7,662 nucleotides of DNA from Alkaliphilus sp. (GCA_018335765.1 JAGXRU010000181.1:1-7662), one strand, 5' to 3'. Positions 1 through 7,125 are shown, numbered from the stretch's first letter. Made by a program: numbers and translations. Notes: generated by a model not told the origin, from the letters alone.

Positions 1-435
1 AAGGTTATCAGAAAAATTATGTTCTTTTATCCCTGTACACTCACTGCAACAAAGATTTTCGACTTTTCCTTTGACTTTCAATTCGTTTTTTAAACGAGAA
101 TATTGTTTGCTTAATTTTGCAACGCTTTGTGCCAATATGACATCTCTGTGCAGCAATTCTTCTTCAGTTAAAAAAAATAGTGCTTCTATAGACTTCATCT
201 TGCTGTAGAGTTTTAGCTTATTTATATTTTTCTTACTTTCAGACAATTCAGAAGATGACCTTGGATTTGTATCTTTTTTCTTGTGGCTAAAACTATTATC
301 AGGCATACTGATCCCACGATCCGCAAGAAATTGCCGTCCTCCTGGTGTAAGCCTTGCTCCAGGTTCCAAATTATAAGCAGTAAAAGGTTCTTTTCTGTAT
401 AGATCTCTCAGATCATCTTCAGTGATGAATTTCAT
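1..435 (-). CDS. EutT-like protein (cobalamin adenosyltransferase-like), N-terminal part
   Basis: The first 145 codons are present and the gene runs off the left edge with no stop. The N-terminus (a FITEDDLRDLYR segment, then GARLTPGGRQFLADRGI at about residues 26-42) resembles the N-terminal segment of EutT, the ethanolamine-locus cob(I)alamin adenosyltransferase. A CCSEC motif at residues 129-133 corresponds to the CCxxC metal-binding motif described for EutT. The histidine that precedes this motif in EutT is not at the expected spacing, and residues 46-125 are a lysine-rich, partly coiled stretch longer than in enterobacterial EutT. The ATG follows a strong AAGGGGG site and lies 12 bases after the GTPase stop, so it is the last visible gene of the same transcript. 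CutC needs no cobalamin, so the role here is unclear. Adenosyltransferase activity cannot be judged because the C-terminal domain is missing. Confidence 0.7.
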   Translation of the reverse strand, partial: MKFITEDDLRDLYRKEPFTAYNLEPGARLTPGGRQFLADRGISMPDNSFSHKKKDTNPRSSSELSESKKNINKLKLYSKMKSIEALFFLTEEELLHRDVILAQSVAKLSKQYSRLKNELKVKGKVENLCCSECTGIKEHNFSDNL

Positions 436-447
436 TTTGTTCCCCCT

Positions 448-894
448 TTACTCATCTTTCTTTTTAAAGAGAAGGTCTTTCAATACATTTATGCCTATTC
501 CAGTGATCACACTAATTTTATTATAAGGCTCTATAGCGCCTATTTTTTTAAGTTGTTGTACACAAAAATCCTCATTTTCAGGATTTAAATCAATTTTTGT
601 GATAACACCAATTACAGGGCATTTAAACACCTTTGCAAAACCCGGAGAATAAACCTCTACACATTTTGACTGATCAACCAGGATCAATACATGAGATGCA
701 TCCTGTGTTGTTGAGATTAAATATTTGTACATCGATGTATTTTCAATGTAAGAACCTGGAACATCAAGAGTGTTCTTTCCATAGATGATATTTTGCGTTT
801 TTCTGATTGGCCCTTCACAATCATTCAATGCATTGACCAAAGTGGTCTTACCACAGCCTGTAGGTCCAATAACCATAATCCTCTTTTTCTTCAT
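448..894 (-). CDS. EutP/PduV-type small GTPase
   Basis: A 148-residue Ras-like P-loop GTPase of the EutP/PduV family, whose members accompany many microcompartment operons; PduV has been reported to associate with the compartment exterior. Visible motifs are the P-loop GPTGCGKTT (residues 10-18), DVPG (44-47, Walker B/G3), TKID (99-102, G4 guanine specificity) and a G5-like VITGIG near 129-134. Length matches the family. The frame is open further upstream to 990, but that extension reads through the shell gene in another frame. The ATG at 894 overlaps the shell-gene stop as ATGA and starts directly before the P-loop strand (KKKRIMVIG), so it is the better start and implies translational coupling. 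The specific partner cannot be told from sequence. Confidence 0.9.
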   Translation of the reverse strand: MKKKRIMVIGPTGCGKTTLVNALNDCEGPIRKTQNIIYGKNTLDVPGSYIENTSMYKYLISTTQDASHVLILVDQSKCVEVYSPGFAKVFKCPVIGVITKIDLNPENEDFCVQQLKKIGAIEPYNKISVITGIGINVLKDLLFKKKDE

Positions 895-1244
895 GTTCTT
901 GTAATTGGAGCAGTGGTAAATCCTAGCATGTTCTTTAATGTGCCATTTACTGCCTCCATTGCTGTAATGACACTTTGTACATCGCCGCATATAATTAACG
1001 ATCCGGTAAAGCGATCAAGAAACCCTATTTCAACATCAGCAGTCTTTGTGGCAATATCGGCAGCAATAATGGCTGTTTCGTATGGTGATAAGGTTAGAAT
1101 TCCAATTGCACCTTTCTCATCTAACCCCAAGCGTTCATAGATATCCGCCATGGGTGATGCAATCACATGTGCAATCGTCACTTGTTTTCCAGGTACTGAT
1201 TCTTGTATAATACGTTCTATTGCTTTTTCACTAAACGCTCCCAT
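891..1244 (-). CDS. Permuted BMC shell protein, EutS/PduU/CutR type
   Basis: A 117-residue circularly permuted BMC-domain shell protein. It has the family's N-terminal segment (RIIQESVPGKQVTIAHVIASP, about residues 11-31) that forms a beta-barrel plug over the pore in EutS and PduU. The permuted BMC core follows, with GAIGILTLSPYETAIIAADIA (45-65) and DVEIGFLDRFTGSLIICGDV (70-89). Gly45 aligns with EutS Gly39, the residue reported to allow a bent hexamer, so a bent, edge-adapting tile is possible. The ATG at 1244 is preferred: it follows GGAAGG (1253-1258) by 8 bases. The GTG at 1253 is in frame but overlaps that site. The gene lies 47 bases after cutD and overlaps the GTPase start by 4 bases. 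It probably forms a minor facet of the choline compartment shell. Confidence 0.92.
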   Translation of the reverse strand: MGAFSEKAIERIIQESVPGKQVTIAHVIASPMADIYERLGLDEKGAIGILTLSPYETAIIAADIATKTADVEIGFLDRFTGSLIICGDVQSVITAMEAVNGTLKNMLGFTTAPITRT

Positions 1245-1291
1245 CTTAATCACCTTCCAACCTATTTTCTGTCCTTAAAGAAATTAATTTG

Positions 1292-2245
1292 TCAGTGATT
1301 GATTACCGTCACCGAGAAGTCGTATTTCTTAATCTGACTCTCAATCCTGTTCATTTCATCGTGACTCAAACTCAAATCTTCTTTTAGTGGGTACTCCATC
1401 CCTAACTGGCTGTACTTGTTCACACCCAATTTATGATATGGCAGCAAGTCAATACCTCTGAAGTTTTTATAATCTCGGTATGGCATTAGAAACTTTACAA
1501 TCATCTCAATTTCATTTTGACTGTCATTGATACCTTTCAACAGAGGAATCCTTATTTTAACATTATATCTGCGAGCAAGAAGCTCTTTCAGATTCTTCAG
1601 AATTAGTTCATTATGTACTCCGGTCAATTCGAAGTGCCGGTCGGAGTCGAGATGTTTGATATCATATAGGAACAGATCTGTAAACTCAGCAACTTGAATC
1701 AGTGCTTCTAGTTTTGCATAACCACTGGTCTCAATAGCTGTATTGATTCCTTCTTTTTTGCAAACCATTAGCAGATTTGCTGCTGCCTCAGGCTGCATCA
1801 ATACTTCACCACCACCTAATGTTATCCCACCACCTGACATATCATAAAAAATCCTATCCGCTTCAACGATATCATAAAGTTCAGAAATGGTTTTTATTTC
1901 CCCAACAATTGACAATGCAACCTGAGGGCAAACTTCCTCACACTTGCGGCAACCTATACATTCGATGGTCCTTACTACCTCATGTTTTTGGTTTTCTATA
2001 GAAATACTGTGTATTTCTACGGGGCATACAGCTACACATGCCCCGCAATCTGTACACAAACTTCTCTTAAGCAGAACCTGATATTTTCGTTCTAAGCCTT
2101 CAGGATTTGAACACCACTTGCACCGCAATGGGCATCCTTTAAAAAACACAATTGTCCTTACACCTGGACCATCATACATATTATATTTTTGCACATTGGT
2201 AATGAATGCTTTCCTTTCTATTACATTTGCCTTTGAATTGCCCAT
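1292..2245 (-). CDS. cutD: Choline TMA-lyase activating enzyme (radical SAM)
   Basis: Glycyl-radical-enzyme activase that cleaves S-adenosylmethionine reductively to place a radical on the CutC glycine. Numbering from the upstream ATG at 2254, the radical-SAM cluster is Cx3Cx2C at C41, C45 and C48 (KGCPLRCKWC). Two ferredoxin-type motifs follow at C67/C70/C73/C77 and C99/C102/C105/C109, the inserted domain typical of this activase class but absent from PflA. SAM-binding features include GGGITLGGGE (141-150) and IETSGY (174-179). Length is normal (317-320 residues). The ATG at 2245 is chosen because the AGGAG at 2256-2260 lies 10 bases upstream. The ATG at 2254 is only 1 base from that site and unlikely to be used. 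The gene directly follows cutC, its substrate, as in other cut loci. Confidence 0.95.
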   Translation of the reverse strand: MGNSKANVIERKAFITNVQKYNMYDGPGVRTIVFFKGCPLRCKWCSNPEGLERKYQVLLKRSLCTDCGACVAVCPVEIHSISIENQKHEVVRTIECIGCRKCEEVCPQVALSIVGEIKTISELYDIVEADRIFYDMSGGGITLGGGEVLMQPEAAANLLMVCKKEGINTAIETSGYAKLEALIQVAEFTDLFLYDIKHLDSDRHFELTGVHNELILKNLKELLARRYNVKIRIPLLKGINDSQNEIEMIVKFLMPYRDYKNFRGIDLLPYHKLGVNKYSQLGMEYPLKEDLSLSHDEMNRIESQIKKYDFSVTVINH

Positions 2246-2255
2246 AATGTCCATT

Positions 2256-2260
2256 CTCCT
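2256..2260 (-). promoter_or_regulatory. Ribosome binding site that decides the cutD start
   Basis: AGGAG on the minus strand. It lies 1 base from the ATG at 2254 and 10 bases from the in-frame ATG at 2245. Only the second spacing is workable, so CutD probably starts at 2245 and lacks the first three residues of the longer frame. Confidence 0.6.
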
Positions 2261-2297
2261 GTTTGCTTCTTAGTAATAATTCAACTGCTGTTTCAAT

Positions 2298-2332
2298 TAC
2301 TGGCTCTATAGCACGCCGTTGTGCTGTCAGTA
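2298..2332 (-). repeat. Small imperfect stem-loop in the cutC-cutD gap
   Basis: Nested inverted repeats read on the transcript: outer arms TACTG/CAGTA (2328-2332 and 2298-2302) and inner arms AGCAC/GTGCT (2321-2325 and 2310-2314) around a 6-base loop, with unpaired bases between the two stems. No T-run follows, so it is not an intrinsic terminator. It could be a weak intercistronic mRNA structure or chance; the same bases also read as an open frame after the cutC stop. Confidence 0.3.
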
Positions 2333-2363
2333 GCTGAAAACATACTGCCAATGTCTTTGATCG

Positions 2364-4901
2364 CTATATTTTAGTCAGTACCGTTCTGCTAATAATTTCA
2401 TCTTGAACTTCTTTGCAAAGCTCCACAAAGAATGAACTGTAGCCTGCTACACGTACAATCAAGTCACGGTATTTCTCCGGATGCTTCTGTGCATCAATCA
2501 ATGTTTTGTTGTCTAGATAGTTAAATTGCATATGTCCATTGCCGAGTATGGAAGCTGTCCTTAGAAGTGTAATGATACCTTCTTCACCTTCAGGCGTATC
2601 TAGCAGTCCTGCCATAAGTTTAAAGTTATGAACCATACCGATGTTCATATTATCAGCCGCCATCTTGGAAACTGACTTTATAATAGCTGTCGGACCATTA
2701 AAATCAGCACCCTGCGACGGACTTATACCGTCAGACAATGGCATCCAGGCATGTCGACCGTTAGCCGATGCGCCTGTCAACTGTCCAAACGGAGTGTTAT
2801 TTGAAATAGATAAAGTACCATGGCTAAGAACAGAATATAGAGTTTTATATCTTCGGTGATCCATTTCGGTAAAATTGACTAAATCAGAAGCGATCAAATC
2901 AGCATAGTCATCGTCATTACCATACTTAGGTGCATTCAGGCAGTCTCTTCTAATCTGCTCATGACCTTCAAAATTATCCTTTAAAGCTTCGTTAATCTGT
3001 TTTAAGGTGTATTTCTTTTCATCAAAAACCAATTTTTTAATTGCAGCCATTGAATCCGTATACGTAGCCAATCCAGACCATATAACTCCTGGCCCAAAGT
3101 TATACATTGCACCGCCTGAAGAAACATCTTTGCCTTTTTCCATACACCCTTCATACATTATCGACATTAAGGGCTTTGGCGCCAATTCCCTATGTACACG
3201 CTGAGATATAACCGTAGCAACAGCACTCCACTTTGTTATGTATTTGATTGTTTCCTTGACAGCATTGTCAAACTCTTCATAAGTTTTGTATTGGCTCAAG
3301 TCTCCCATATCAGGACATACTTGCTTGCCATACCAAAGAGGAACCCCGTGGTTAAGAACCAATTCAATACTGATCGGCCACTGTGTATATGCTGTTGAAG
3401 TCCATTGATACAAACGCCCTGCCTTTTGAGGTTCAACACAGCCCATCAAGCAGTAGTCTCTTGCATCTTCGATAGTGACTCCCTTTGCCAGCATCATCTT
3501 TATATGCGAATCATCAAAATGGCATGCAGGGAATCCCATACCTGAGCGAACCACCTCAACAATTTTCTTTAAATATTTTTGAGATGATTTATTATGAATA
3601 CGTGTTGCTAAAGATGGTTGATAGATCTTTACATGACGAACCGCATCCATAAGCAGATATGTAAGATCATTCACAGCATCTCGACCATCACGCGTTACAC
3701 CGCCCACACACATGTTTACAAATGGTTGATATCCTGCAAAAAATTTGGAACCGCCTTCACTTGTGATCCACATCATTTCTGACATTTTTATCAGCATACA
3801 ACCAGCCAGTTCGAATGCTTCGTAGTCAGTTAAACTGCCAGCTTCCTTGTCTGCTTTATAAAACGGATACATATACTGGTCAACTCGTCCAATTGACATA
3901 CCTGTTTGGTTTTCTTCAACCACAAGCAGGGATTCTATTGTCCAAACAGCTTGAATTGCTTCCCAGAACGTACGTGGTTTATGAGCGGGTACCCATGCAT
4001 TCACCTCTGAAATCTTACGCAACTCTGCCTTACGCTTTGGATTTGTCTCCTTCGCTGCCAGTTCAGCTGCGTACTTAGATAAACGCTTGGCATATATCAT
4101 AACGCCTTCCGTTGTCTCAATAACTGATTTGTAGAAATAAATCTTCTCAATGTCATCTGGGTTTTCATAATCCAGTTTTTCCAAGTGCTCTTTCGCTTCC
4201 TTCTGAATATCAAGCATCCCCTTTTTCATTAGGATGACATCATATCCAGGATTCGAGTCGCCTCCGCCATTAAGTGCATGGTAAGAGCAATCTGAAACGA
4301 AGGACAGTCCTGAAAGTTCCCAAATACCGGCTTCACGATACTGATCTTCACAATATTCATCGACAGACTTACCTGCCCAGAAAGGAAACAGTTCTTCACG
4401 CATGATTTTTTTATCTTCATCTGAAATGTAGAACGGGTCCTGAGGCCGTGTTGCAATAGTGTCAAGTTCATTAACCATCCATCTCCATGCAATATCAGGC
4501 GAAAATGCACCGGCACGAGGTGCCCCATTGGGTGCACCAACAATAAGCTCATTCTCCAAAATCACCAATGGAGCTGTCTCACAGCAATACCGCAAACATT
4601 TAGCACGCAACAACACCTTTGGCATCCCTGGGTTTTCCTTGGCTATTTTAGTTATTGCCCTAGCACGATAGGTCGTAATTGAAGGAATATGCTTTAAATA
4701 ACTTTCTTTCAGCCTCTTTAGACGTTCTGTCATTCCATTGGGAATTTCGCCTTCATTGGTACAAACATCAACAAAACAGTTAGAATCTTCTTTTATATTC
4801 TTTGTAACACCTTCGAACAACTTGATTAAAGATGCTCGTTCTTCAGCAGACATATTTTTGGTCGCTTCTGCCAATTTATTTGAAAAATCACGAATATCCA
4901 A
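2364..4901 (-). CDS. cutC: Choline trimethylamine-lyase (glycyl radical enzyme)
   Basis: An 845-residue glycyl radical enzyme that cleaves choline to trimethylamine and acetaldehyde inside the microcompartment. The active-site Cys488 and Glu490 lie in YCLMGCVEP, and the radical Gly820 in RVAGYSS. Residues known to surround choline in the Desulfovibrio alaskensis enzyme are all present, shifted by one: Tyr207 and Asp215 (SYHALNGGGD), Phe394, Thr501 and Tyr505. This separates it from glycerol or propanediol dehydratases and pyruvate formate-lyase. Length fits the short form (about 850) and lacks the long N-terminal extension of enterobacterial CutC. The N-terminus (DIRDFSNKLAEATKN onward) is a short helical segment like that of the Desulfovibrio protein. 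The start is TTG, supported by GGGAGG 8 bases upstream. It follows the aldehyde dehydrogenase gene and precedes cutD. The in-phase frame after its TAG stop stays open for 60 codons. Confidence 0.97.
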   Translation of the reverse strand: MDIRDFSNKLAEATKNMSAEERASLIKLFEGVTKNIKEDSNCFVDVCTNEGEIPNGMTERLKRLKESYLKHIPSITTYRARAITKIAKENPGMPKVLLRAKCLRYCCETAPLVILENELIVGAPNGAPRAGAFSPDIAWRWMVNELDTIATRPQDPFYISDEDKKIMREELFPFWAGKSVDEYCEDQYREAGIWELSGLSFVSDCSYHALNGGGDSNPGYDVILMKKGMLDIQKEAKEHLEKLDYENPDDIEKIYFYKSVIETTEGVMIYAKRLSKYAAELAAKETNPKRKAELRKISEVNAWVPAHKPRTFWEAIQAVWTIESLLVVEENQTGMSIGRVDQYMYPFYKADKEAGSLTDYEAFELAGCMLIKMSEMMWITSEGGSKFFAGYQPFVNMCVGGVTRDGRDAVNDLTYLLMDAVRHVKIYQPSLATRIHNKSSQKYLKKIVEVVRSGMGFPACHFDDSHIKMMLAKGVTIEDARDYCLMGCVEPQKAGRLYQWTSTAYTQWPISIELVLNHGVPLWYGKQVCPDMGDLSQYKTYEEFDNAVKETIKYITKWSAVATVISQRVHRELAPKPLMSIMYEGCMEKGKDVSSGGAMYNFGPGVIWSGLATYTDSMAAIKKLVFDEKKYTLKQINEALKDNFEGHEQIRRDCLNAPKYGNDDDYADLIASDLVNFTEMDHRRYKTLYSVLSHGTLSISNNTPFGQLTGASANGRHAWMPLSDGISPSQGADFNGPTAIIKSVSKMAADNMNIGMVHNFKLMAGLLDTPEGEEGIITLLRTASILGNGHMQFNYLDNKTLIDAQKHPEKYRDLIVRVAGYSSFFVELCKEVQDEIISRTVLTKI

Positions 4902-4909
4902 ATTTCTTA

Positions 4910-4915
4910 CCTCCC
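4910..4915 (-). promoter_or_regulatory. Ribosome binding site fixing the TTG start of cutC
   Basis: GGGAGG on the minus strand, 8 bases before a TTG at 4901-4899. The next residues (DIRDF) match the usual N-terminus of short-form CutC, so TTG rather than a later ATG is taken as the start. A TTG start may lower initiation relative to the neighbouring ATG genes. Confidence 0.7.
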
Positions 4916-4931
4916 GTTCTTCCGTAATTTT

Positions 4932-4998
4932 TTAATTCCTATACTCATTTATTTTTTTTGATACTGCAAGGATATCTAAATCACCATCAAAATCCTCC
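4932..4998 (-). other. Possible +1 frameshift site and 18-codon tail after the aldehyde dehydrogenase
   Basis: The dehydrogenase gene ends GGA GGA TTT TGA. The GGAGGA (4993-4998) looks like an internal Shine-Dalgarno element next to TTT T followed by the UGA stop, loosely like the prfB +1 recoding site although the spacer is shorter. Slipping one base at UUUU opens a frame of 18 more codons (DGDLDILAVSKKINEYRN) ending at TAA 4932-4934. That end point would leave about 30 bases before cutC, similar to the other gaps here, instead of 85. A recent indel that truncated an ancestral tail explains the same facts. The same GGAGG also precedes an ATG that stops after three codons (ATG GTG ATT TAG). 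Confidence 0.35.
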
Positions 4999-6474
4999 AA
5001 GAGTATTTTTCAAAATACGCTGTAGCATCTCCAGATCCTCTAATTTAAACATAGAATGCTGTTCAGTATTATTTATTGAATACTTCTTGCCTGTTATCTC
5101 TCCATTTGTGAATTCTTCTGCTTTTCGCACACTATAACCAACTTTACGGATATATATGAGATTCATAGGCGAAACATTATCTGTAGTTATACCAACACCA
5201 GCAGATCCACTACCAAGGGTCATAGCAGGAAATAGACTCGTTGTGGCACCCATGCTTCCAAAAGTAGCAGGAGTATTGACAAGCACTCTGGCCACAGGTT
5301 TTTTCAGTGCAAACTGGCGAATCACATCCTCGTCGTTAGAGTGTATTACCAGCGTATGTCCGTTTCTCTCACTAATCAACAGCTCTATGCACTTTTCGCA
5401 AGCGTGCATCCAATCATTTTCCACATAGTAATCCAAAACAGGGCAAAGTTTTTCTTTCGAATGGGAATTGGAATGGTAGATATTTTTTTGCTCCGAAATC
5501 AATACTGTCACACCATCTGGCACACAAAAACCAGCCCGTTTTGCTAATTCTTGTGCAGATTTTCCAATCATTTCTGGGTCAATACTGCTATCTGCCCGAG
5601 AAAAAAGAGGCCAAAGCTTTTGAGCTTCTTCTTCTGTCAGAAAATGTGCACCATTATTTTGAAACTCAAGTTTCACTTCCGCTGCAATACAACGATCTAC
5701 GACAACTGACTGTTCTGCAGCTGATACAATTCCATAATCAAATGTTTTACTGCTGATAATATCACGCACCGCCTGACCTATATCAGCTGTACGTTCAATA
5801 AATGCTGGTCCATTTCCATTTCCGCCATAAATAACAGGCTTTCCGGAATTTTTTATTGACTTTATCATACTTGGCACACCTGTATTTATTATGAGAGAAG
5901 TGGCATTATGATTCAAAAGTTCGTTAGTCCCACCCAGTGTCACCAGATGCAAATATGAAAGAGCTCCCTCCGGCAAACCACACCTCTCTGCTGCGCTAAT
6001 CATTATATCAAGAGCCTTTGCAATCGTATTTTTTGCTCTCGGATGAGGAGAAAAGATAATCGCATTGCCTGCCTTGATTGCTATCATTGCCTTGTAGATA
6101 GTGGTAGAAACTGGGCTGGTTGCCGGACAAAGAGCAACGATTACCCCCATAGGCACACCGATATCCATCGTTTTCTTTTCTCGATTTTCGCAAATTATGC
6201 CAACACAGCACATTTCTTTTAGGCTTTCACGCAGATGCTTGCACACGAAGCGATTTTTGATATACTTATCTTGCCATTTTCCATAATCAGTTTCATCACA
6301 TGACATCATTGCAAGTTCACGTGCATACTTTTCAACTTCTTCGGCCATACACTCCACAATTTCATCCAGCTTTTTCTGAGAAAAAGTTGCAAGTTTTTTT
6401 TGTGCCTCACATGCATTTTCCGCAAGAATTCGAGCTTCTTGAATAGAGAGCAAATCATTATCGATAATATTCAT
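4987..6474 (-). CDS. CoA-acylating aldehyde dehydrogenase homologue lacking the catalytic cysteine
   Basis: A 495-residue protein of the CoA-dependent acetaldehyde dehydrogenase family, closest by motif to the AdhE N-terminal domain. Recognisable segments are GVPMGVIVALCPATSPVST (106-124), AGNAIIFSPHPRAKN (135-149), SKTFDYGIVSAAEQSVVVD (242-260), NGHTLVIHS (371-379) and RVLVNTPATFG (396-406). The position of the catalytic cysteine (FDNGxICASEQ in AdhE) is Ser251, and the Asn of the TNP motif is Ser120. The TGGPxM motif reads TGVPSM (198-203). The fold and cofactor site are otherwise kept. A linker and predicted amphipathic helix at 476-492 (FKLEDLEMLQRILKNTL) resemble a C-terminal encapsulation peptide. 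The ATG has AAGGAG 8 bases upstream. It probably sits inside the shell beside CutC, but ordinary acetaldehyde-to-acetyl-CoA catalysis is doubtful; a second, complete dehydrogenase may lie elsewhere in the locus. Confidence 0.88.
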   Translation of the reverse strand: MNIIDNDLLSIQEARILAENACEAQKKLATFSQKKLDEIVECMAEEVEKYARELAMMSCDETDYGKWQDKYIKNRFVCKHLRESLKEMCCVGIICENREKKTMDIGVPMGVIVALCPATSPVSTTIYKAMIAIKAGNAIIFSPHPRAKNTIAKALDIMISAAERCGLPEGALSYLHLVTLGGTNELLNHNATSLIINTGVPSMIKSIKNSGKPVIYGGNGNGPAFIERTADIGQAVRDIISSKTFDYGIVSAAEQSVVVDRCIAAEVKLEFQNNGAHFLTEEEAQKLWPLFSRADSSIDPEMIGKSAQELAKRAGFCVPDGVTVLISEQKNIYHSNSHSKEKLCPVLDYYVENDWMHACEKCIELLISERNGHTLVIHSNDEDVIRQFALKKPVARVLVNTPATFGSMGATTSLFPAMTLGSGSAGVGITTDNVSPMNLIYIRKVGYSVRKAEEFTNGEITGKKYSINNTEQHSMFKLEDLEMLQRILKNTLGGF

Positions 6475-6501
6475 TTCTGACTCTCCTTTTTCACCTACAC
6501 T

Positions 6502-6801
6502 TTAAGCCAGATTTTCAAGTGAATAACGTGGAATAATTTTTTCCAGATCCGGATGTGGTCTTGCAATAACAACTGAACTATAGACTTCCGAGCCCATATC
6601 CTTAACTGCTTTCACACCAGTTTCAACAGCCGTTTTGCATGCTCCCACATCTCCCCTGACCAAGACTGAAATGTATCCGGAAGCTACGTTTTCAAAGCCA
6701 ACCAACTCGACACTAGCAGCTTTGCACATTGCATCTGCAGCTTCTAAAATATATACTATACCAAAGGTTTCTATTAAGCCTAAAGCTTCATGTCTCTTCA
6801 T
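6502..6801 (-). CDS. BMC hexameric shell protein (PduA/EutM-like), second copy
   Basis: A 99-residue single-domain BMC-H shell protein. It begins with the typical EALGLIETFGIVYILEAADAM, carries the pore loop ENVASG (37-42) followed by YISVLVRGDVGACKTAVETG (43-62), and ends with the family tail VIARPHPDLEKIIP (78-91). Cys55 follows the pore strand in the conserved helix. It forms flat hexagonal tiles of the compartment wall; the pore Ser41 should line the channel for small metabolites. The start is preceded by AAGGAAGGAG 6 bases upstream, and 27 bases separate it from the other BMC-H gene. The two paralogues differ clearly in pore loop and tail, so they are not a recent duplication. Confidence 0.95.
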   Translation of the reverse strand: MKRHEALGLIETFGIVYILEAADAMCKAASVELVGFENVASGYISVLVRGDVGACKTAVETGVKAVKDMGSEVYSSVVIARPHPDLEKIIPRYSLENLA

Positions 6802-6828
6802 CTCTATCTCCTTCCTTTAACTTATTTT

Positions 6829-7125
6829 TTATTTGTCTATATCATATAATGAAACAATAGCTCCGACAGCTTTGATCGGACGTGGCATAACATTTTTTGC
6901 TGTCAATTTGCCTATGGCAGCAGCAGCTTCTGCCCCTGCCTCAACTGCGGCCCTTACAGCGGCTACATCACCCTTTATCATGATTGTAACAAGAGTGGAG
7001 CCTACATTCTCATAGGATACCAGCTCAACATTGGCGGCCTTTAGCATTTTATCTGCCGCCTCAAGTGCGGGAACCATCCCCACTGTTTCAACAAGCCCTA
7101 ACGCTTCTTCACCGTGATATTTCAT
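6829..7125 (-). CDS. BMC hexameric shell protein (PduA/EutM-like), first copy
   Basis: A 98-residue BMC-H shell protein with GEEALGLVETVGMVPALEAADKML (5-28), pore loop ENVGST (39-44), LVTIMIKGDVAAVRAAVEAG (45-64) and an alanine-rich helix (EAGAEAAAAIG). The usual tail motif IPRPH.D.E is replaced by VMPRPIKAVGAIVSLYDIDK, which lacks the His-Asp-Glu pattern and is more hydrophobic; tail differences in this family affect the concave hexamer face. Thr44 replaces the usual second glycine of the GSG pore loop. The ATG has GGAG 5 bases upstream. A perfect hairpin ends 22 bases before the start, which may protect or tune the message of this likely abundant shell protein. Confidence 0.95.
   Translation of the reverse strand: MKYHGEEALGLVETVGMVPALEAADKMLKAANVELVSYENVGSTLVTIMIKGDVAAVRAAVEAGAEAAAAIGKLTAKNVMPRPIKAVGAIVSLYDIDK

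Noticed and set aside
895..990. Upstream extension of the GTPase with a Cys/His-rich N-terminus (CTKC...H...H)
   Set aside because: The zinc-finger-like look comes from reading the shell gene in another frame. The ATG at 894, coupled by ATGA overlap and placed directly before the P-loop strand, is a better start.
793..1140. Plus-strand open frame of 115 codons
   Set aside because: It lies antisense across the shell and GTPase genes, both with clear family matches on the minus strand, and its translation shows no domain.
2364..2366. TAG of cutC read as pyrrolysine, because trimethylamine metabolism is linked to pyrrolysine proteins
   Set aside because: CutC ends at the normal distance after its glycyl radical, and nothing in the window indicates pyrrolysine machinery. 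The open frame beyond is reported separately without this claim.
4229..4552. Minus-strand open frame of 107 codons inside cutC in another frame
   Set aside because: It is fully contained in the conserved cutC coding sequence and its translation has no recognisable motif.
2364..4901. Glycerol or propanediol dehydratase identity for the glycyl radical enzyme
   Set aside because: The set Tyr207, Asp215, Phe394, Cys488, Glu490, Thr501, Tyr505 and Gly820 and the sequence around them fit choline TMA-lyase.
4980..4991. Short gene starting at the ATG that overlaps the dehydrogenase stop (TGATG) behind GGAGG
   Set aside because: It stops after three codons (ATG GTG ATT TAG), so it is at most a relic start or a minimal leader.
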